From assembly GCA_023430245.1 (NCBI GenBank), contig JAEZBA010000287.1, forward strand, positions 1 to 7,035: DNA of 7,035 nt, read 5' to 3'. Positions 1-4,601 of the stretch are shown here, piece by piece; positions within the stretch are counted from its first letter, which is position 1, and each line of letters begins with the position of its first letter. The notes under the pieces were generated by a model. It did no database searches. It worked only from the letters and a program-made list of their open reading frames with translations, and was not told the origin of the DNA. The position numbers and the translations under genes were made by a program. Source of the stretch: Pseudomonadota bacterium (GTDB lineage: Bacteria > Pseudomonadota > Alphaproteobacteria > Rhizobiales > Xanthobacteraceae).

Positions 1-414
1 ATCCTGCAGCGCCCCTGCAATCTCGAACCGGCCTATCATCCGGTTGCCGATCGCCGCGCCTGCTATCTGGTGATCGCTGCGATGCAGAAGGGGCTCGACT
101 GGAGCCGCCTGACTAACGCGATCCTGCGCGCGGTCTGGGTCGAGGAACGCAACATTGCGGACCATCCGACGCTGATTGCGATCGCCGACGAGAACGGCTT
201 CGACGGCAAAGCGCTGCTGGCCGCGACCGAAGACGAGGCGGTGAAAGCCGAATATGAGCGCAACACCGAGGAAGCGATCCGCATCGGCGTGTTCGGCGCT
301 CCGACCTATGTCTACGAGGGCGAATTGTTCTGGGGCCAGGACCGGCTGCTGATGCTGGACTGGCGGCTGTCGCAGAAGCACGGACTGAATCTCGACGGCT
401 TTCGCTTCGGCTGA
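1..414 (+). CDS. 2-hydroxychromene-2-carboxylate isomerase-like protein, DsbA fold (5' end missing)
   Basis: The frame is open from the first base to a TGA at 412-414, giving the last 137 residues; the family is about 200 residues long, so roughly the first third lies outside the window. Family members have a thioredoxin/DsbA fold with a helical insert. The founding member isomerises 2-hydroxychromene-2-carboxylate in naphthalene breakdown using glutathione, and other members are glutathione S-transferase kappa-like. Recognition rests on the C-terminal block GVFGAPTYVYEGELFWGQDR followed by a short Leu-rich tail. It contains the cis-proline loop (GAPT) of thioredoxin folds and the FWGQDRL signature. 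The middle part is the helical insert, rich in Ala, Glu and Asp. The N-terminal glutathione-contacting residues cannot be seen. The gene converges on the RidA-family gene, with 61 bases between stops. No aromatic-degradation genes are visible here, so the substrate is open. Family is sure; exact reaction is not. Confidence 0.85.
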   Translation: MLQRPCNLEPAYHPVADRRACYLVIAAMQKGLDWSRLTNAILRAVWVEERNIADHPTLIAIADENGFDGKALLAATEDEAVKAEYERNTEEAIRIGVFGAPTYVYEGELFWGQDRLLMLDWRLSQKHGLNLDGFRFG

Positions 415-475
415 GTGAGCCTCGCCTTCTGCGGGTGGTCGAAGCCGTTCGCAAAGTCAGAGGGCCGAGTCGCGC

Positions 476-868
476 TCACGATCGCGCCACGGCCATCGCC
501 TCGACCTCGAACAGCATGCCCTCGAGCGCGAGGCGCTCCACCGGAATCAGCGTACAGGCCGGCTTCATCCGTCCGGCTGGCCAGACGCGATCGAGTTCGG
601 CGCCGAAGACCGCAAGCTTCTCCTCGTTGTGATCGACGATCAGCAGCGTGAGTTTGGCAATATCGCCGAATGCAGCGCCACCCGCCGTGAGAGCGATCTG
701 CAGATTGCCAAACGCCTGACGGACCTGCGCGCGGAAATCCGGAGCGAGCTCACCGCGTTCATTCTCGCCGCCCTGGCCGGAGACGATCACCAGCCGCGTG
801 CCGGGCGAAATCACCGCGACATGCGAATAGCCGTGCGGAGCCGGATCGTAGAGGCCGGGCGGATTCAT
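476..868 (-). CDS. RidA/YjgF/YER057c/UK114-family protein, probably without the deaminase arginine
   Basis: The protein is 130 residues, the usual RidA length, from ATG at 868 to TGA at 476-478. Classic RidA trimers hydrolyse reactive enamine/imine intermediates released by PLP enzymes in the cytoplasm. Family marks seen here are NPPGLYDP near the N-terminus, SGQGG at residues 30-34, the helix FRAQVRQAFGNLQIAL (about 45-60), and the C-terminal FEVEAMAVA. In my alignment with E. coli RidA the catalytic Arg105 corresponds to Cys105 (codon 554-556), while the late Glu is kept as Glu121. That places it nearer the Rid subfamilies lacking the Arg, whose roles are poorly known. Start choice: ATG 868 has a GGAGG (877-881) 8 bases upstream. 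An ATG at 901 with a weaker GGGGA would add 11 residues. The same frame stays open up to 1213, but the added residues look non-coding. It is transcribed away from glnK. Confidence 0.85.
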   Translation of the reverse strand: MNPPGLYDPAPHGYSHVAVISPGTRLVIVSGQGGENERGELAPDFRAQVRQAFGNLQIALTAGGAAFGDIAKLTLLIVDHNEEKLAVFGAELDRVWPAGRMKPACTLIPVERLALEGMLFEVEAMAVARS

Positions 869-876
869 CAGCCGGA

Positions 877-881
877 CCTCC
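877..881 (-). promoter_or_regulatory. Ribosome binding site deciding the RidA-family start
   Basis: On the minus strand GGAGG lies 8 bases before the ATG at 868. The competing upstream ATG at 901 has only GGGGA, 7 bases away. The stronger site and the family-typical opening NPPGLYDP favour 868. Confidence 0.6.
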
Positions 882-1034
882 GCTTGGTGCTGCGCATTCA
901 TTGCCGCGTCCCCATAATTGCCGTGTCTGAGCAACGATGACGACGTCGCGGGGGCGAATGTGACGCGCGACGACGAAAAATTTTGGCCTCCCGTCGCCGC
1001 TGCGGCCGCGCCGCCCCACCAAATTACCTTCGCT

Positions 1035-1067
1035 GGCTGTAAATCGGCCCGGCTTTGTATTTCAGCC
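1035..1067. repeat. Imperfect inverted repeat upstream of glnK
   Basis: GGCTGTAAAT (1035-1044) faces ATTTCAGCC (1059-1067); the arms match except for one extra T, around a 14-base centre. A near direct repeat follows: CAGCCGACT (1063-1071) and CAGCTGACT (1082-1090), 19 bases apart. It is AT-richer than its surroundings and sits about 170-200 bases before the predicted glnK start point, a possible regulator site. No known binding consensus was matched. Confidence 0.35.
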
Positions 1068-1113
1068 GACTCACGCACAGGCAGCTGACTGTTTACTAGG
1101 CAATCCTGCCGCC

Positions 1114-1139
1114 CCTTTGTGCGCCGCTCCCAAAGGCGC
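1114..1139. promoter_or_regulatory. Nested inverted repeat, candidate upstream activator site for glnK
   Basis: CCTTTG (1114-1119) is inverted as CAAAGG (1131-1136), and GCGCC (1121-1125) as GGCGC (1135-1139). The two overlap, so only one can form at a time. The location, about 95-120 bases before the predicted sigma-54 start point, is where NtrC-type enhancers usually sit. The half-site GCGCC with a 9-base spacer is not the standard NtrC site (TGCACC-N5-GGTGCA), so the assignment is positional and weak. Confidence 0.3.
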
Positions 1140-1177
1140 GTCTCAGAACGAATCCATCCCTCCGAAATTCCTCGTTG

Positions 1178-1190
1178 AATCAGATTGTTA
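1178..1190 (+). promoter_or_regulatory. IHF-like site
   Basis: AATCAGATTGTTA matches the IHF core consensus WATCAA-N4-TTR at all fixed positions but one (G for the last A). It lies 17 bases before the -24 element and about 44-56 bases before the predicted start point. That is the usual place for DNA bending that brings an enhancer-bound activator to sigma-54 polymerase. A 13-base degenerate match can arise by chance; its position is the main support. Confidence 0.4.
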
Positions 1191-1207
1191 GTGGCCTTGC
1201 GGCGAAG

Positions 1208-1223
1208 TGGCACGGGGTTTGAT
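1208..1223 (+). promoter_or_regulatory. Sigma-54 (RpoN) -24/-12 promoter of glnK-amtB
   Basis: TGGCACG (1208-1214), four bases, then TTGAT (1219-1223) fits the RpoN consensus TGGCACG-N4-TTGCW at every fixed position except the C of the -12 GC pair, which is A. The predicted start point is near 1234, leaving a leader of about 98 bases before the glnK ATG. RpoN with NtrC commonly drives glnK-amtB under nitrogen limitation in proteobacteria. The imperfect -12 element may lower promoter strength. Confidence 0.65.
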
Positions 1224-1331
1224 TACGAAAGGCCGGGAACTGGCCTGCGGGGGCGAAACCATGCCTGCCGGAACCCGAGTGAGACAGCCCGGAGCACTAC
1301 GCAAGCTTCGGGACAACGGGGATCGAACCAC

Positions 1332-1670
1332 ATGAAAATCGTCATGGCCGTTATCAAGCCATTCAAGCTCGACGAGGTCCGCGACGCCCTGACCGCGATC
1401 GGGGTGCTCGGCATGACCGTCACTGAGGTCAAGGGTTATGGGCGTCAAAAGGGGCATACCGAAATCTATCGCGGCACCGAATACGCCGTGAGCTTCCTGC
1501 CGAAGCTCAAGGTCGAGGTCGCAGTCGCCACCGACCAGGTCGACAAAGTCATCGAAGCCATTTCCGGCGCGGCCAAGACCGGCCAGATCGGCGACGGCAA
1601 GATCTTTGTCGTCAACCTGGAAAGCGCAGTGCGCATCCGCACCGGCGAAACAGACGCCTCCGCCCTCTAA
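1332..1670 (+). CDS. glnK: PII nitrogen-signal protein GlnK
   Basis: The 112-residue length is exactly that of the PII family. These homotrimers sense ATP/ADP and 2-oxoglutarate in the cytoplasm. When nitrogen is plentiful, unmodified GlnK inserts its T-loops into AmtB and blocks ammonium entry; under limitation GlnD uridylylates the T-loop. Seen here: the MKIVMAVIKPFKLDEV start, T-loop about residues 37-55 with uridylylation Tyr51 in RGTEYAVSFLPK, the B-loop TGQIGDGKIF (83-92) with Lys90, and the C-loop Arg101 and Arg103. All key residues are intact. The ATG at 1332 has GGGGA 9 bases upstream. The frame runs open back to 1185, but that stretch contains the promoter, so it is leader. amtB follows after 28 bases and marks this as GlnK rather than GlnB. 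Expression is probably RpoN/NtrC-dependent. Confidence 0.96.
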   Translation: MKIVMAVIKPFKLDEVRDALTAIGVLGMTVTEVKGYGRQKGHTEIYRGTEYAVSFLPKLKVEVAVATDQVDKVIEAISGAAKTGQIGDGKIFVVNLESAVRIRTGETDASAL

Positions 1671-1698
1671 ACCGACGCATTCGGACAGGAGCTCAATT

Positions 1699-3147
1699 AT
1701 GTCGTTCAAGTTTCCAACCCGGGCCGGACTGACCGCCGCTGTTTTGGCAGCGGCCTCGCTGGCTGCGGGTCCAGCCTTCGCCGACCCCGTACTCAGCAAG
1801 GCCGATAACACTTGGCTTATGACCTCGGCGGTACTCGTGCTGCTGATGACTATTCCAGGTCTCGCGCTGTTCTATGGCGGCCTGGTTCGCCCCAAGAACA
1901 TGCTGTCGGTGCTGATGCATGTCTTCTATTCGGTCTGCATCTGCGGCCTGATCTGGGTGATCTACGGCTACAGCCTCGCCTTCACAGGCGGATCGGCATG
2001 GATCGGCGGGTTCTCGAAAGCGTTCCTGTCGGGAGTGACCACCGATTCGCTCGGCGGCACCTTCTCGGTCGGCGTCGGCGTGTCGGAATACGCCTTCATC
2101 GCCTTCCAGATGACCTTCGCGATGATCACGCCCGCGCTGATGGTCGGCGCCTTTGCGGAGCGGATGAAGTTCTCCGCGGTGGCTCTGCTGATCCCGCTCT
2201 GGGTCACCTTCATCTACTTCCCGATCGCGCACATGGTCAGGTACTGGGCCGGCCCGGACGCCGTCGACGCCGCCGCGAAAGCCGTTGCGGCCGCGACCGA
2301 CGAAGCTGCCAAGACCAAGGCGCAAGCTGCGCTGGACGAAGTTCTCGCCGACGCCGGCAAGATCTTCTCGTGGGGTGCGATCGACTTCGCCGGCGGCACC
2401 GTGGTGCATATCAACGCTGGTGTTGCAGGACTGGTCGCCGCCATCATGGTCGGCAAGCGCACGGGTTACGGCAAGGAAGTGATGCCGCCTCACTCGATGG
2501 TCATGACCATGATCGGCGGCTCGCTGCTGTGGGTTGGCTGGTTCGGCTTCAACGTCGGCTCCAACCTCGAAGCCAACGGAACCGCGGCACTGGCGATGAT
2601 CAACACCTTCGTCGCGACCTGCGGCGCCGCAATGTCGTGGATGATCGCCGAATGGATGATCAAGGGTAAGCCGTCGCTGCTCGGCATCGTGACCGGCGCT
2701 GTCGCCGGTCTGGTCGCCGTCACCCCGGCGGCGGGCTTCTCCGGTCCGATGGGTGCGATCGTGCTCGGCCTCGTGTCCGGCGTGGTGTGCCTGTTCTTCT
2801 GCTCGGCCATCAAGCATGCCTTCGGTTACGACGACGCGCTGGACGTGTTCGGCGTCCATGCCATCGGCGGAATCGTCGGTGCGCTCGGCACCGGCATCCT
2901 GGTCAATCCGGCGCTTGGTGGCACCGGCATCTTCGACTACGTCACCGGCAAAGTGGCGGAGTACGACTTCGCGACGCAGATGATCGCCCAGACCAAGGGC
3001 GTGCTGCTGACCCTCGTGTGGACGAGTGTCGGCACCGCGATCATTCTGTTCGTGATCAGCATCATCGTCGGCCTGCGCATTACCGTGGACAAGGAACGCG
3101 AAGGCCTCGATCTCACCGAACACGGAGAGCGCGCCTACAACATGTAG
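1699..3147 (+). CDS. amtB: Ammonium transporter AmtB
   Basis: The 482-residue inner-membrane protein belongs to the Amt/MEP/Rh family, trimeric channels that take in ammonium. Residues 1-28 look like a cleaved signal peptide ending in AFA, followed by about 11 membrane helices. Conserved pore residues by alignment with E. coli AmtB are Phe136 and Phe140 (F103/F107), Asp229 (D160), the twin histidines His237 and His387 (H168/H318) and Ser288 (S219). The C-terminal tail (EREGLDLTEHGERAYNM) is the family's GlnK-docking tail. Two oddities: Arg181 (codon 2239-2241, AGG) stands where E. coli has Trp148, with a Trp two residues later; and about 40 extra Ala-rich residues (roughly 184-226) lie in the periplasmic loop between helices 4 and 5. 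The start ATG has AGGAG 7 bases upstream. It is the second gene of the glnK operon, followed by a strong terminator. Confidence 0.97.
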   Translation: MSFKFPTRAGLTAAVLAAASLAAGPAFADPVLSKADNTWLMTSAVLVLLMTIPGLALFYGGLVRPKNMLSVLMHVFYSVCICGLIWVIYGYSLAFTGGSAWIGGFSKAFLSGVTTDSLGGTFSVGVGVSEYAFIAFQMTFAMITPALMVGAFAERMKFSAVALLIPLWVTFIYFPIAHMVRYWAGPDAVDAAAKAVAAATDEAAKTKAQAALDEVLADAGKIFSWGAIDFAGGTVVHINAGVAGLVAAIMVGKRTGYGKEVMPPHSMVMTMIGGSLLWVGWFGFNVGSNLEANGTAALAMINTFVATCGAAMSWMIAEWMIKGKPSLLGIVTGAVAGLVAVTPAAGFSGPMGAIVLGLVSGVVCLFFCSAIKHAFGYDDALDVFGVHAIGGIVGALGTGILVNPALGGTGIFDYVTGKVAEYDFATQMIAQTKGVLLTLVWTSVGTAIILFVISIIVGLRITVDKEREGLDLTEHGERAYNM

Positions 3148-3204
3148 GACGCTCGAAGCGTCGCGCGGCGGGGCGTATACCCGGCACCGTCCCTTCGCCG
3201 AATG

Positions 3205-3242
3205 GAGGCTCCGGTCGTAACACCGGGGCCTCTTTTCTTTTT
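3205..3242 (+). terminator. Rho-independent terminator of glnK-amtB
   Basis: GAGGCTCCGGT (3205-3215) pairs with ACCGGGGCCTC (3222-3232) in an 11-bp stem with a single T·G wobble, closed by a six-base loop. It is followed directly by TTTTCTTTTT. It lies 57 bases after the amtB stop and should stop read-through into the aminotransferase-ftsK operon. Confidence 0.93.
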
Positions 3243-3255
3243 CGGGGCTCGTTTT

Positions 3256-3275
3256 CTGGCGCGCGCCGCCGCCAG
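3256..3275. repeat. Short inverted repeat after the terminator
   Basis: CTGGCG (3256-3261) and CGCCAG (3270-3275) face each other across 8 GC-rich bases. No T-run follows on either strand, so it is not a second terminator. It may be chance in GC-rich DNA or part of the downstream promoter region. Confidence 0.25.
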
Positions 3276-3295
3276 GAACCGTTACCAAGGGTCGA

Positions 3296-3316
3296 TGGTT
3301 AATCGGACCTTAACCA
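3296..3316. promoter_or_regulatory. CtrA box upstream of the aminotransferase-ftsK operon
   Basis: TTAA (3299-3302), seven bases, then TTAAC (3310-3314) is a perfect match to the alphaproteobacterial CtrA consensus TTAA-N7-TTAAC. It is also a perfect 7-bp inverted repeat, TGGTTAA-N7-TTAACCA, and its left arm read on the other strand gives the half-site TTAACCAT. It lies 57 bases before the chosen aminotransferase ATG. CtrA is the response regulator that times cell-cycle and division genes. Binding is inferred from the sequence alone. Confidence 0.6.
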
Positions 3317-3372
3317 GCGCCGCCTAGGCTTTGGCCGCATCGAGTAATCCGGCCGAAATGGGCGTGAGGTTC

Positions 3373-4596
3373 ATGAATGCCGCCGAACGCGAACAGCCCC
3401 CGTCGTCCGCGCGGACGGCCGATCCGCGCACGCAGAATCGGTCGGCCTTTGCGCGCCTGAACGAATTGCTGGCGCCGATCGAACCTGGAAAGCCCGCAAT
3501 CAATTGCGCCATCGGCGAGCCGCAGCATCCGGTGCCGGCCTTTGCCGGCCCGGTCTTCGCGAAGCATATCGCCGAACTCGGGAAATATCCGGCCAACAAG
3601 GGCACCGAGCTGTTCCGCAAATCCGTCACCGGCTGGCTGAGCCGCCGTTACGCGCTGCCGCGCCCGCTCGATCCGGAATCGGAAGTGCTGGTGCTCAACG
3701 GCACCCGCGAGGGCCTGTTCCTCGCCGCACTCGCCGCTGCGCGCAACGCCGCACCGCGTGCGGGACGGCCCGCGATCCTGGTACCCAATCCCTGCTATGG
3801 CGCCTATTCGGCCGGCGCATCAGCCTCACATTGCGAGACCGTCTACATGCCGGCAACGGCTGCGAGCGATTTCCTGCCCGATCTCGATGCGCTCGACGAT
3901 GCGCTGCTCGCGCGCACAATCGCCTTCTACATCGCCTCGCCCGCCAATCCGCAGGGTTCGGTAGCCAGCCGTGACTACCTCACGCGCCTGGTCGCGCTCG
4001 CCCGCAAGCATGACTTCATGGTGTTTTCCGACGAGTGCTATTCGGAAATCTATTTCGGCGAAAAGCCGACGGGGATTCTCGAAGTTGCGGGAGCGGATTA
4101 TTCCAACGCCATTGCCTTCAATTCGCTGTCGAAGCGTTCGAACCTGCCGGGCCTGCGCGTCGGTTTCGTCGCCGGCGACCGCGAGTTTCTCACCCGCTTC
4201 CTGGAATACCGGAACAATTCAGCGCCGCAGGTTCCGATGCCGGCGCAGGCCGTCGCTGCGGCGGCGCTCGACGACGAGATACATGTGATCGAGAATCGTA
4301 AGGCTTACGCGCAGAAATTCGATCTCGCCGACCAGATCGTCGGCGACCGCTACGGATACAAGCGTCCGCCCGGTGGCTTCTTTCTGTGGCTCGACGTGTC
4401 GGCGCAGGGCGGCAGCGTGACGGTGACCGAACGGCTGTGGCGCGAGGCGGGCCTTCGCGTGCTGCCGGGCGAATTCGCTTCGTTCACCGACGCCGACGGC
4501 AACAACCCGGGCCGCGACTATATCCGCATCGCCATGGTGCATGACAACGCAACCACCGCCGAGGCGCTGCATCGCCTCGTGTCGGTGCTCGGGTAG
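3373..4596 (+). CDS. PLP-dependent aminotransferase class I/II, resembling N-succinyl-diaminopimelate aminotransferase (DapC)
   Basis: The protein is 407 residues from this start. Fold-type I aminotransferase marks are the N-terminal INCAIGEPQHPVP, YPANKGTELFRKSV, LVLNGTREGLF, Asn192 in SPANPQG, Asp220 and Tyr223 in FSDECYSEIYF, the PLP Lys254 in NSLSKRSNLPGLRVGF with Arg262, and the substrate-carboxylate Arg384 in DYIRIA. The SLSKRSN-PGLR-GFVAGD block is characteristic of proteobacterial DapC, which transfers an amino group from glutamate to N-succinyl-2-amino-6-ketopimelate for lysine and meso-diaminopimelate. Other class I activities cannot be excluded, so I give no symbol. The start is uncertain: ATG 3373 has GAGG close by (3366-3369); ATG 3358 (412 residues) and TTG 3331 (421 residues) lack good ribosome sites. 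ftsK begins 5 bases after the stop, so the two are almost certainly co-transcribed. A CtrA box lies upstream. Confidence 0.88.
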   Translation: MNAAEREQPPSSARTADPRTQNRSAFARLNELLAPIEPGKPAINCAIGEPQHPVPAFAGPVFAKHIAELGKYPANKGTELFRKSVTGWLSRRYALPRPLDPESEVLVLNGTREGLFLAALAAARNAAPRAGRPAILVPNPCYGAYSAGASASHCETVYMPATAASDFLPDLDALDDALLARTIAFYIASPANPQGSVASRDYLTRLVALARKHDFMVFSDECYSEIYFGEKPTGILEVAGADYSNAIAFNSLSKRSNLPGLRVGFVAGDREFLTRFLEYRNNSAPQVPMPAQAVAAAALDDEIHVIENRKAYAQKFDLADQIVGDRYGYKRPPGGFFLWLDVSAQGGSVTVTERLWREAGLRVLPGEFASFTDADGNNPGRDYIRIAMVHDNATTAEALHRLVSVLG

Positions 4597-4601
4597 CGCG
4601 C

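Larger units (their letters stand above)
869..1331. other. Divergent intergenic control region between the RidA-family gene and glnK
   Basis: No convincing gene lies in these 463 bases. The part nearest the RidA gene (about 941-1020) is very GC-rich. It holds the palindrome CGACGTCG (941-948), a 7-bp inverted repeat CGTCGCG/CGCGACG (944-950 and 966-972) and an AAAAATTTT patch (976-984). The middle holds two further inverted repeats (1035-1067, 1114-1139) and an IHF-like site. The part from 1208 onward holds the sigma-54-type promoter and a glnK leader of about 100 bases. In the leader AGGCC (1230-1234) can pair with GGCCT (1242-1246). I found no clear sigma-70 promoter for the RidA gene. Confidence 0.6.

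Noticed and set aside
415..479. GTGAGC (415-420) / GCTCAC (474-479) inverted repeat between convergent genes as a terminator
   Set aside because: The arms are only 6 bp apart from a 53-base loop and no T-run follows on either strand.
944..972. CGTCGCG/CGCGACG inverted repeat as a terminator or riboswitch
   Set aside because: Seven-bp GC arms around a 15-base centre are easily found by chance in this GC-rich patch, and there is no T-run or known aptamer feature.
869..1213. N-terminal extension of the RidA-family protein
   Set aside because: It would add up to 115 residues of low-similarity sequence across the glnK control region, including the promoter core; RidA proteins are about 130 residues and the GGAGG site marks 868.
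1185..1331. In-frame upstream extension of glnK
   Set aside because: PII proteins begin at MKIV; the extension has no family similarity and overlaps the sigma-54 promoter, so it is leader.
1606..1698. In-frame upstream extension of amtB into glnK
   Set aside because: ATG 1699 has a good AGGAG site and starts a signal peptide; the extension would read out-of-frame glnK sequence.
1693..3288. 531-residue open frame on the minus strand
   Set aside because: It is antisense to amtB, runs through the terminator, and encodes a His/Arg/Asp-rich low-complexity sequence typical of a shadow frame.
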